A DNA stretch of 64,000 nt from Rhizobium sp. NXC14 (GTDB taxonomy: Bacteria; Pseudomonadota; Alphaproteobacteria; Rhizobiales; Rhizobiaceae): positions 685,001 through 749,000 of the forward strand of contig NZ_CP021030.1 of assembly GCF_002117485.1 (NCBI RefSeq), read 5' to 3'. The notes under the pieces were generated by a model. That model was given only the letters and a program-made list of their open reading frames with translations. It was not told the DNA's origin and searched no databases. Positions 17,911 through 25,775 of this stretch are shown here, piece after piece; positions within the stretch are counted from its first letter, which is position 1, and the number at the start of each line of letters is the position of its first letter. The translations under genes and the position numbers were made by a program.

Positions 17911-19674
17911 ATGTACGATAGCAGGGCCAGAAGTAGTTTTCTCGATCACGCAGCCGCAAGGCCGCGCGCCCATGACGATCCCTATCGGCCGCCCCGATCA
18001 AACGGACCGGATATCGCCCCGCCCGAAGCCGACCTGCTGCGCGCCATCGGCCGTGTGCTGGAAGAGCAGCGCATGAGGGCGGCGCCCGAGGCGCCGCTCG
18101 TCGACCGCATCGAAACAATTCTCGGCAACCGCCTCCGGGCTGCCAACGATGTCGGCCATCGTCTTCCGCCGGAACCAGCGCGATATGAGGAGCCGGTGGC
18201 TTCCGCCGGAGAGCCGGCGATTTCGGTCGAACCGCTTGCCGCAATTCATCAGGAAACGCTCGAGCCCCGCCCGGCAGCACTGCATCGCCGCGCGGACAGG
18301 GCCGGCCTTGCGGTAACGGTCGCCGCCGCAACGATTCTGGGCGCCGGCCTGCCGATGCTGATGCCGGCTGCGCCCGTCCTCTACCGCGCCGAAACGACAC
18401 TTGCTGTGAGAACGGATGCCGCAAGCCGCGCCGCTTTCACGCAGGCTGCGGCGAAGGGACTGCTGTCGGCGCGCGTGGCTGCGTCGACGGTCGCCACCCT
18501 GAAGCTCGATCACGATCCCGAATTCGTCGGCACGGGCGCCAATGCGTTCGCCGTTGCGCTCGATCTTCTCTCGGCGACCGGTGCTGCCGCCGATCCGGCC
18601 TCGCGCGCCGAGGTCGCGCTGAGACGTGCAGTCGAGATTGTGCCCGATGCCGCCGCCGGCACGATCCGGGTGCGGGTGACGACCGGCGACGGCGCCAAAT
18701 CCACCCGCATCGCCGCAAGGCTTGCCGAGGCAGCGGGCGGCGACGCACGCGGCGGCAACACCGAAACCGACGCGGTTTTACGCAAGGCCTATGACGAGGC
18801 TCAGGCGGAGCTTGCCGCCTTCACGGCAAAGAGCGGCGAAGGCAACGTCAAGGTGGCGATCGATCTTCGCCGCCAGATCGACCGGCTCGATGCCGATCTG
18901 AAAGAGGCAGACCAGAACATTCTCGCGGCCAAGGCGCAGGCCGACCGGCTGAAGGCGGCGAAGCTTGCCGGCGTGCTGGACGGTTCGTTGCCCTCCGACA
19001 TGCTCTCGCCGGCGATGCAGGACTGGCGCGACAAATATGCGGTCGCCAGGACGACGCTTGCGCAGCTTTCGGCTGAGCTTGGCCCGCGTCATCCGCGCCT
19101 GTTGCAACAGCAGGCCGAAACCGACGGCCTCAAGGAGAACATGGGCAGGGAGCTTGCCCGGCTCACACAGGTCGCCAATGCCGCCGCCAAGGCTGCGGTC
19201 GATGCACGCAAGGGCCTGAACGACCGCCGCAACACGCTGATCGCCCAGAGCCGGGATACCGGCGTCGATCTGTCGCGGCTGACCGAACTGCGAGAGAAGG
19301 CGAATGCCGCCCGCTCGCGCCTGGATGATGCGACGTCCGCATCGGCGACAGCCGGCGACGGCCATATCACCGTTTTGAAACCACCGCTGACATCGGCGAT
19401 ATCGGCAAAGAGTGGTCTGACCGGCCGCGCTCTGGCCGGCGCCGCCACGGGCCTGGCAATCGGCCTTGCCCTGGCTTTCCTGCTGTCCTTGCGCAAATCC
19501 GTCGCGTCTCCGGCAACGGAGTTGCCGGCATCTCCGCCCGTTGCTTCTCCGCCGCCATTGCCCATGCAAGCCCCGGCGGCGGTCGACGAGATCGCGCAGC
19601 TGCGCTCCGAAATCTCAGGCCTGCGGGACCGGCTTCGGGTTCATGTGATGGAAACGCGGCAACCGCGGCGCTGA
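17911..19674 (+). CDS. Wzz/PCP-like polysaccharide chain-length or export protein without kinase domain
   Basis: A protein of about 587 residues. An N-terminal cytosolic Pro/Ala-rich tail (1-120) precedes a membrane helix (LAVTVAAATILGAGLPMLM). Then comes a periplasmic Wzz-type start (APVLYRAETTLAVRT), a long coiled coil (about 290-470), a second membrane helix (ALAGAATGLAIGLALAFLLS) and a cytosolic Pro-rich tail. This is the topology of GumC/ExoP-type co-polymerases, but no Walker motifs or Tyr-rich tail follow, so the BY-kinase is absent. The start could be GTG 17902 or ATG 17911. It probably works with the glycosyltransferase upstream. Confidence 0.7.
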   Translation: MYDSRARSSFLDHAAARPRAHDDPYRPPRSNGPDIAPPEADLLRAIGRVLEEQRMRAAPEAPLVDRIETILGNRLRAANDVGHRLPPEPARYEEPVASAGEPAISVEPLAAIHQETLEPRPAALHRRADRAGLAVTVAAATILGAGLPMLMPAAPVLYRAETTLAVRTDAASRAAFTQAAAKGLLSARVAASTVATLKLDHDPEFVGTGANAFAVALDLLSATGAAADPASRAEVALRRAVEIVPDAAAGTIRVRVTTGDGAKSTRIAARLAEAAGGDARGGNTETDAVLRKAYDEAQAELAAFTAKSGEGNVKVAIDLRRQIDRLDADLKEADQNILAAKAQADRLKAAKLAGVLDGSLPSDMLSPAMQDWRDKYAVARTTLAQLSAELGPRHPRLLQQQAETDGLKENMGRELARLTQVANAAAKAAVDARKGLNDRRNTLIAQSRDTGVDLSRLTELREKANAARSRLDDATSASATAGDGHITVLKPPLTSAISAKSGLTGRALAGAATGLAIGLALAFLLSLRKSVASPATELPASPPVASPPPLPMQAPAAVDEIAQLRSEISGLRDRLRVHVMETRQPRR

Positions 19675-19795
19675 AGCACCCATTTCCTTGCAAATTTGAT
19701 ATTGCCTTGCCGCTTTCCGACAGGATAGGGCGTTAGCGGGCATTTGACGCTCGTCAACTATTCCTAGATTGACGCAAAACAGGGCGGAGAGACGC

Positions 19796-20695
19796 GTGAC
19801 GACAGTAATCGACGGCAAACTTGTTGCTGCATCCGTAATTCAGACGGTCAAGAGTGCGACGGCAGCGCTGGAAAAGATGAGCGGCGTCACGACAGGCCTT
19901 GCGGTCATCATCGTCGGCGACGATCCGGCAAGCCATGCCTATGTCGGCTCCAAGAGCCGCATGGCCAAGGAATGCGGCTTCAAGTCCGTGCAGCACACGC
20001 TGCCGGCCGAGACGAAGCAGGAAGAGCTCGCAGCGCTTGTCGCCACGCTTAACGCCGATCCGTCGATCCACGGCATCCTGGTGCAGTTGCCGTTGCCGAA
20101 ACCGCTCGACAGTGAACCGATCATCCAGTCGATCCTGCCGGAAAAGGATGTCGATGGCCTCAGCGTCGTCAATGCCGGCAAGCTCGCCACCGGCGACCTG
20201 AAGACCGGGCTGGTCTCCTGCACGCCGGCCGGCGCCATGGTCTTCGTCCGCCGCACCCATGGCGAGGATCTCTCCGGGCTCAATGCCGTCGTCATCGGCC
20301 GCTCCAACCTGTTCGGCAAGCCGATGGCGCAATTGCTGCTCAACGCCAATGCGACGGTGACGATCGCGCACTCCAGAACCAAGAATCTCGCCGAGGTCTG
20401 CCGCAACGCCGATATTCTGGTCGCCGCCGTCGGCCGGCCGGAGATGGTCAAGGCCGACTGGGTCAAGCCCGGCGCAACCGTTATCGACGTCGGCATCAAT
20501 CGCGTGCCGGCTCCCGATAAGGGAGAGGGCAAGACCCGGCTGGTCGGCGACGTTGCCTTCGGCGAAGTCTCCGAGATCGCCAGCACCATCACGCCCGTTC
20601 CCGGCGGTGTCGGTCCGATGACCATCGCCATGCTGATGGCCAATACTGTCATCGCCGCCCACCGGGCCGCAGGGCAGACGCCGCCGCAGTTCTGA
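19796..20695 (+). CDS. folD: Bifunctional methylenetetrahydrofolate dehydrogenase/cyclohydrolase FolD
   Basis: Cytosolic enzyme interconverting 5,10-methylene-, 5,10-methenyl- and 10-formyl-tetrahydrofolate with NADP. Motifs: the catalytic Lys region [14 protein letters not shown], the substrate site [10 protein letters not shown], the NADP-site segment [16 protein letters not shown] and the C-terminal signature [12 protein letters not shown]. The frame is open from a TTG at 19769, but GTG at 19796 with GGAG six bases upstream gives the common 299-residue form. It is convergent with aglR; the two stop codons abut at 20695/20696 with no terminator between them. Confidence 0.97.
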   Translation: MTTVIDGKLVAASVIQTVKSATAALEKMSGVTTGLAVIIVGDDPASHAYVGSKSRMAKECGFKSVQHTLPAETKQEELAALVATLNADPSIHGILVQLPLPKPLDSEPIIQSILPEKDVDGLSVVNAGKLATGDLKTGLVSCTPAGAMVFVRRTHGEDLSGLNAVVIGRSNLFGKPMAQLLLNANATVTIAHSRTKNLAEVCRNADILVAAVGRPEMVKADWVKPGATVIDVGINRVPAPDKGEGKTRLVGDVAFGEVSEIASTITPVPGGVGPMTIAMLMANTVIAAHRAAGQTPPQF

Positions 20696-21724
20696 TTAAG
20701 CCTGCTGCGGGGCAGGGCCGGTCGAGGCCCTGACGATCAGTTCGGTTTTCCAGAGCTCCTGTTCGGGAAAGGGGCCGGCCTGTTTCACCGTGCCGATCAG
20801 CCGCTGCGCGATGCGCACACCCGCCGCCCGGAGCGAGGAGCGTGTCGTCGTCAGCGGCACCGAAAAGCTCTCGGGTTTCAACAGCGGCAGCACGTCGTCA
20901 TGGGCGATCAGCGAAATGTCTTCGCCGAGCCGCAATCCGGCCTGGTTCACTGCGCGGATCGCCCCGAGCGCCAGTACCGTGCTGGAGCAGAGGATTGCCG
21001 TCGGGCGGTTCGGCAGCTGCAGGAAGCGCTCCATCGAAAGCAGGCCCTGCTCATCGGTCATCAACGCATGGCTGATGCAATCCTCGTCGAGAGTGAGCCC
21101 GCGCTCTGCTAGAGCGGCTGTCACGCCATTCCTCCTGCGAATCGCGAAATCCAGATGCATTGGCCCGTTCATCAGCGCAAAGCGCGTATGACCGAGCTGC
21201 AACAGGAGCCGCGTCGCATCGTAGAAGGCGCCCTCATTATCGATGTCGAGGTAGGGATAGTCCGGATCCGTCCCAAAGGAGCGGCCATGCACGACATAGG
21301 GCATGGAGAGGGATTTCAGCATGGGAAGCCGCGGGTCGTGGCCGCGCATATAGGCGACGAACAGCGCATCGACATTGCCGCTGATCGCAAGGCGCCGGAG
21401 CGCCGCCACCTCGTCGTCCGGGTCGGATGGCATGATGACGAAGTGAAAATCGTGGCGCACGGCCTCCTCGCCGAGTCCGGCCAGAAATTCGCCGAAATGC
21501 ACGTCGGACTGATGGCCCGGCGCCGTCGGCATGACAAGGCCGATCGAGCCCGCCTTGCCGGTCGCAAGCCGCTGGGCAGCCTTGTTCGGCCGGTATCCGG
21601 TTTCCTTGACAGCCTGGAGCACGCGCTCCCGGGTCGCTTCGTTGACCTCGGGATAGCCGTTGAGGGCTCGGCTCACTGTCGTCTGCGAAAGCCCCAGCAA
21701 TTCCGATAGCTGTTTGAGATTCAC
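20696..21724 (-). CDS. aglR: LacI-family regulator of the alpha-glucoside operon (AglR)
   Basis: Transcription regulator of 342 residues. The N-terminal LacI helix-turn-helix is clear (LKQLSELLGLSQTTVSRAL, then NGYPEV), with the hinge region at about 45-60 and a periplasmic-binding-protein-like sugar domain to the C-terminus. It is divergent from aglE and shares the control region 21725-22017, which carries two AAAGCGCTTT palindromes of LacI-operator type. By analogy with S. meliloti aglR it should repress aglEFGAK in the absence of an alpha-glucoside and probably itself. Regulated genes are inferred from position. Confidence 0.88.
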   Translation of the reverse strand: MNLKQLSELLGLSQTTVSRALNGYPEVNEATRERVLQAVKETGYRPNKAAQRLATGKAGSIGLVMPTAPGHQSDVHFGEFLAGLGEEAVRHDFHFVIMPSDPDDEVAALRRLAISGNVDALFVAYMRGHDPRLPMLKSLSMPYVVHGRSFGTDPDYPYLDIDNEGAFYDATRLLLQLGHTRFALMNGPMHLDFAIRRRNGVTAALAERGLTLDEDCISHALMTDEQGLLSMERFLQLPNRPTAILCSSTVLALGAIRAVNQAGLRLGEDISLIAHDDVLPLLKPESFSVPLTTTRSSLRAAGVRIAQRLIGTVKQAGPFPEQELWKTELIVRASTGPAPQQA

Positions 21725-21787
21725 CTGCTATGCTTCCTCCCGGCCCGCTTGGCGCCTCGACAGGCAAGCCGCCTCCCAGCGACATCC

Positions 21788-21797
21788 AAAGCGCTTT
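21788..21797. promoter_or_regulatory. Putative AglR operator, aglR-proximal
   Basis: AAAGCGCTTT, a perfect palindrome with the central CG typical of LacI-family operators. It lies 64 bases upstream of the aglR start and is identical to the core of the site near aglE. Centre-to-centre spacing of the two sites is 163 bases, compatible with a repression loop. Confidence 0.65.
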
Positions 21798-21911
21798 CAA
21801 TTATGTATTCATTTGGCGCGCTTGACTCAAGAAAAATCGCTCCATATTGCCCAAGAGAAACCGGTGGACGGCGCCATTCCGCATGTCTGCGGCGGCTTTT
21901 CGCGAAATGAC

Positions 21912-21940
21912 TTGACTTCGCTCCACCGAAAGTGGAATGA
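21912..21940 (+). promoter_or_regulatory. Candidate aglE promoter
   Basis: TTGACT (21912-21917) is a good -35 element; the -10 at about 21935-21940 is poor. The operator at 21950-21961 would lie at or just after the transcription start, where a repressor blocks initiation. A second TTGACT with TATTGC after 17 bases lies at 21822-21850. Which is used cannot be decided from sequence. Confidence 0.35.
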
Positions 21941-21949
21941 GTTGGGTGC

Positions 21950-21961
21950 CAAAGCGCTTTG
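21950..21961. promoter_or_regulatory. Putative AglR operator, aglE-proximal
   Basis: CAAAGCGCTTTG, a perfect 12-base palindrome with the LacI-type central CG, 56 bases upstream of aglE. It contains the same decamer as 21788-21797. Confidence 0.7.
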
Positions 21962-22017
21962 AAAATTTCCGTTGAAGAAGTTTGGCGCTGTTGAGTTTGT
22001 GATGGGAGGTTGATCAC

Positions 22018-23379
22018 ATGAAAAAGTCATTTTTGATGAGCGTTGCCGTGGCGGCGCTTTTTGCCGGTGCTGCGTCCGCGGCCGATCTGAAGTTTGCGCC
22101 GGGACAAGATGCCAAGTTCAACTGGAAGAGCTATGACGAATTCAAGGCCGCTCATGCCGACCTGAAGGGGCAGCCGCTGACGATCTTCGGCCCGTGGCGC
22201 GGTGAGGACGAGGCGTTCTTCCGGAGCGTTCTCGCCTATTTCACCGAAGCGACCGGAATCGACGTCAAATATTCCTCTTCCGAAAACTACGAACAACAGA
22301 TCGTCATCGACACGCAGGCAGGCTCGCCGCCGAACATCGCTGTTCTGCCGCAGCCGGGGCTGCTGGCCGATCTCGCCGGCAAGGGCTTCCTGACGCCGCT
22401 CGGCGACGACAATTCCAAGTGGATCAAGGACAATTACGGCGCCGGCGACAGCTGGGTCGGTTATGGCACCTACAAGGGCAAGGACGGCAAGGAAGCCTTC
22501 TACGCCTTCCCTTATAAGGCCGACGTCAAGTCGCTCGTCTGGTACGTGCCGGAGAATTTCGAGGAAGCCGGCTATAAGATCCCGACGACCATGGAAGAGC
22601 TCCATGCCCTGACCGACCAGATCGTCAAGGATGGCGGCGTTCCCTGGTGCATCGGTCTCGGTTCCGGCGGCGCGACCGGCTGGCCGGCGACCGATTGGGT
22701 CGAGGACATCATGCTGCGCATGCAGCCGCCGGAAGCCTACGACAAGTGGACGACCAACGAGCTGAAGTTCACCGATCCGGCCGTGGTTGCCGCGATCGAC
22801 GAATTCGGCAAGTTCGCCAAGAACGAGAAATATGTAAACGGTGGTGTCGCAGCCGTGGCTTCGACCGATTTCCGCGACAGCCCGAAGGGCCTCTTCACCG
22901 TTCCGCCGAAGTGCTACCTGCACCATCAGGCCTCGTTCATACCCTCCTTCTTCCCTGAGGGCACGAAGCTCGGACAGGACGCCGACTTCTTCTATATGCC
23001 GACCTATGCTTCGCATCCCGAGCTCGGCAAGCCGGTGCTCGGCGCCGGTACGCTCGTCTCGATCACCAAGGACTCGAAAACGGCCCGCGCCTTCATCGAT
23101 TTCCTGAAGACCCCGATCGCACACGAGGTCTGGATGGCGCAGTCGAGCTTCCTGACACCCTACAAGGGCGTCAGCACGGAGGCCTATGCCAATCCGCAGA
23201 TGAAGAAGGAAGGCGAGATCCTGACGTCGGCCACCACCTTCCGCTTTGACGGTTCCGACCTGATGCCGGGCAAGATCGGCGCAGGCGCCTTCTGGACGGG
23301 CATGGTCGATTTCGTCGGCGGCAAGACTGCCGAAGAGGCGGCCGGCGAAATCCAGAGCGCCTGGGACGGCATCAAATAA
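22018..23379 (+). CDS. aglE: Alpha-glucoside ABC transporter, substrate-binding protein AglE
   Basis: Periplasmic receptor for alpha-glucosides such as sucrose, maltose and trehalose (known for the S. meliloti agl system). Signal peptide MKKSFLMSVAVAALFAGAAS followed by a family-1 extracellular solute-binding fold: TIFGPWRGEDEAFFRSVL, TGIDVKYSSSENYEQQIV and a C-terminal TGMVDFVGGKTAEEA. Length 453 residues. GGGAGGT (22004-22010) precedes the ATG. It is followed by two stem-loops before aglF, which may give the receptor more transcript than the permeases. Confidence 0.93.
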   Translation: MKKSFLMSVAVAALFAGAASAADLKFAPGQDAKFNWKSYDEFKAAHADLKGQPLTIFGPWRGEDEAFFRSVLAYFTEATGIDVKYSSSENYEQQIVIDTQAGSPPNIAVLPQPGLLADLAGKGFLTPLGDDNSKWIKDNYGAGDSWVGYGTYKGKDGKEAFYAFPYKADVKSLVWYVPENFEEAGYKIPTTMEELHALTDQIVKDGGVPWCIGLGSGGATGWPATDWVEDIMLRMQPPEAYDKWTTNELKFTDPAVVAAIDEFGKFAKNEKYVNGGVAAVASTDFRDSPKGLFTVPPKCYLHHQASFIPSFFPEGTKLGQDADFFYMPTYASHPELGKPVLGAGTLVSITKDSKTARAFIDFLKTPIAHEVWMAQSSFLTPYKGVSTEAYANPQMKKEGEILTSATTFRFDGSDLMPGKIGAGAFWTGMVDFVGGKTAEEAAGEIQSAWDGIK

Positions 23380-23390
23380 TCGTTAATACG

Positions 23391-23452
23391 ATGCCGCCGG
23401 TTTGCCGGCGGCATGGCCTGCGTGACTGGCCGGGTTCTCAAAGAGCCCGGCC
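23391..23452 (+). other. Two intercistronic stem-loops between aglE and aglF
   Basis: First stem: ATGCCGCCGG (23391-23400) with CCGGCGGCAT (23405-23414), four-base loop. Second: GGCCGGG (23428-23434) with CCCGGCC (23446-23452), extended by CTC/GAG. No T-tract follows, so partial termination or 3' protection of aglE mRNA is more likely than full termination. Confidence 0.65.
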
Positions 23453-23563
23453 TTCGCGGGATATATTGTGACTGGGCAATCAAACAGATTGACGGTGGCC
23501 GGCCTTGATCCGTCAGAATAAAATCCGGTCGGAATGAAATCAGGGGAAGCAGGGGAGGGCGAA

Positions 23564-24577
23564 ATGCTGTTGCAGATAGTGTCCGCGTTGGGCGTCGTGG
23601 TCGTGGCCGTTGTCGCGTGCTCGGCCTATTTCTATTTTTCGAACAAGATTCTGGATCTGGCTCTGCCGGTGAAGGATGGCGACATCCGCGCCGCATCGCG
23701 CAACCTCAACCGGCGCGCACTGATCCGGCCGTGGTTGTTCATCGGGCCGGCGCTGTTCCTGCTTTTCGTCTACCTCGTTTATCCCGTCGTCGCGACCTTC
23801 ATCCTCTCCTTCTACGACCGCACCGGTCTGCAGTTCGTCGGGCTTGCCAACTACAAATGGGCGATTGGGGACCGCGAATTCCGCCAGTCGATCTTCAACA
23901 ACATCCTCTGGCTTGCCGTCGTGCCGGCCGCCTGCACCTTCTTCGGCCTTGTCATCGCCGTGATGACCGACCGCATCTGGTGGGGCAATATCGCCAAGAG
24001 CATCGTCTTCATGCCGATGGCGATCTCTTTCGTTGGCGCATCGGTCATCTGGAAATTCATCTATGAATATCGCGGCGGTAACGACGTCCAGATCGGCTTG
24101 CTGAACGCCATCGTCCAGCTTTTCGGCGGCACGCCGGAAGTCTGGATCTCGGTTCCTTTCTGGAACAATTTCTTCCTGATGATCATCCTGATCTGGATCC
24201 AGACCGGTTTCGCCATGGTCATCCTTTCGGCGGCGCTGCGCGGCATCCCGGAAGAGACGATCGAGGCCGCCGTCATCGACGGCGCCAATGGCTGGCAGAT
24301 CTTCTGGCGCATCATGGTGCCGCAGGTCTGGGGCACCATCGCCGTGGTTTGGACGACGATCACCATCCTCGTCCTCAAGGTCTTCGACATCGTGCTGACC
24401 ATGACGAACGGCCAGTGGCAGACAATGGTGCTGGCGAACCTGATGTTCGACTGGATGTTCCGCGGCGGCGGCGATTCCGGCCGAAGCGCCGTCATCGCCA
24501 TCATCATCATGCTTGCCGTCACGCCGATCATGATTTGGAACGTGCGCCGCGCCAACCGCGAACTGAAGGGCCATTGA
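23564..24577 (+). CDS. aglF: Alpha-glucoside ABC transporter permease AglF
   Basis: MalF-type inner-membrane permease. It has an N-terminal helix (LLQIVSALGVVVVAVVACS) followed by the six-helix permease core starting at PWLFIGPALFLLFVYLVYP, and the coupling EAA loop EETIEAAVIDGANGWQIFWR that contacts the ATPase. The frame is open from 23534; the ATG at 23564 is chosen because AGGGGAGGG (23551-23559) lies just upstream. Product 337 residues. Ends one base before the aglG ATG. Confidence 0.92.
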   Translation: MLLQIVSALGVVVVAVVACSAYFYFSNKILDLALPVKDGDIRAASRNLNRRALIRPWLFIGPALFLLFVYLVYPVVATFILSFYDRTGLQFVGLANYKWAIGDREFRQSIFNNILWLAVVPAACTFFGLVIAVMTDRIWWGNIAKSIVFMPMAISFVGASVIWKFIYEYRGGNDVQIGLLNAIVQLFGGTPEVWISVPFWNNFFLMIILIWIQTGFAMVILSAALRGIPEETIEAAVIDGANGWQIFWRIMVPQVWGTIAVVWTTITILVLKVFDIVLTMTNGQWQTMVLANLMFDWMFRGGGDSGRSAVIAIIIMLAVTPIMIWNVRRANRELKGH

Positions 24578-24578
24578 G

Positions 24579-25742
24579 ATGACCGCTGTCGGAAACTATT
24601 TCAAGATCGGTCCCGCCCGTCTCTTCGTTCACCTTGCCGTTCTGCTGATCGTCATCATCTGGCTGATCCCGACGCTCGGCATCTTCGTCAGCGCGCTGCG
24701 CGACAAGGACCAGATCGTCGTCTCCGGATGGTGGACGGCCTTTGTCGGCTCGACGCAGACCGTCGCCGTCCGCCTGGGCACGCCCGATCAGCAAAAGCAG
24801 GAAGGCGCCACTTACGTCATTTCAGGCAATGTGCTGGAAGGGCAGACCGGCCGCTCGGTAAAAGCCTTCGGCAACCGCGTGCAGCAGCCGGCCGCTTTCG
24901 AAGCCGGCGAGACCGCCGATCTCGGTGATGGCGAAATGCTGCAGATCAACAGCGACGGCAGCTATCGCTATACGAAGAACACGGCCTTTTCACCTGACGA
25001 GCGGCCGCGGCGCATCTACGTGTCCGTCTCGGCGCCGCCGCAATTCACGCTGCAGAACTATAAAACGGTTCTGACCGGCGAAGGCATCGGCCAGTCCTTT
25101 ATCAATTCGCTGACGGTGACGATCCCGGCGACGATCATCCCGATCCTGATTGCCGCTTTTGCCGCCTATGCCCTGAGCTGGATGGAGTTTCCCGGCCGCG
25201 CGCTGCTGATTGCCCTCGTCGTCGGCCTCATCGTCGTGCCGCTGCAGATGTCGCTGATTCCGCTGCTTCGCCTCTACAACGAGATCGGCAATATGCTCGG
25301 CCAGCCGTCGAAGACCTATCCCGGTATCTGGTTCGCGCACACCGCCTTCGGCATGCCGCTCGCCATCTTTCTCCTGCGGGCCTATATTGCCGGCCTGCCG
25401 AAGGAGATCATCGAATCGGCCCGCGTAGACGGCGCGAGCGACTTCGAGATCTTCACTCGTATCGTTTTGCCCTTGTCCTTCCCGGCACTCGCCTCCTTCG
25501 CCATCTTCCAGTTCCTGTGGGTATGGAACGACCTGCTCGTCGCCATGGTCTTCCTCGGCACCGATCAGGATCACCTCGTGCTGACCGGCAGGCTGAACGC
25601 GCTGCTCGGCTCGCGCGGCGGCAATTGGGAGATTTTGACGGCGTCGGCCTTCGTCACTATCGTCGTGCCGCTGCTCGTCTTCTTCGGACTGCAGCGTTAT
25701 CTGGTGCGTGGTCTGCTGGCGGGTTCGGTCAAGGGCGGCTGA
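24579..25742 (+). CDS. aglG: Alpha-glucoside ABC transporter permease AglG
   Basis: MalG-type permease pairing with AglF. Helix 1 (LFVHLAVLLIVIIWLIPTL) is followed by an unusually long periplasmic insertion (about residues 50-150, with GNVLEGQTG and INSDGSYRYTKN) before the permease core. The EAA loop is KEIIESARVDGASDFEIFTR. Length 387 residues, about 100 more than ordinary MalG-type subunits. The insertion probably meets the binding protein; this is inference. Followed by aglA after 33 bases. Confidence 0.92.
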   Translation: MTAVGNYFKIGPARLFVHLAVLLIVIIWLIPTLGIFVSALRDKDQIVVSGWWTAFVGSTQTVAVRLGTPDQQKQEGATYVISGNVLEGQTGRSVKAFGNRVQQPAAFEAGETADLGDGEMLQINSDGSYRYTKNTAFSPDERPRRIYVSVSAPPQFTLQNYKTVLTGEGIGQSFINSLTVTIPATIIPILIAAFAAYALSWMEFPGRALLIALVVGLIVVPLQMSLIPLLRLYNEIGNMLGQPSKTYPGIWFAHTAFGMPLAIFLLRAYIAGLPKEIIESARVDGASDFEIFTRIVLPLSFPALASFAIFQFLWVWNDLLVAMVFLGTDQDHLVLTGRLNALLGSRGGNWEILTASAFVTIVVPLLVFFGLQRYLVRGLLAGSVKGG

Positions 25743-25775
25743 CAATCCCCCGAAATGTGACGAACAGGATATCTC

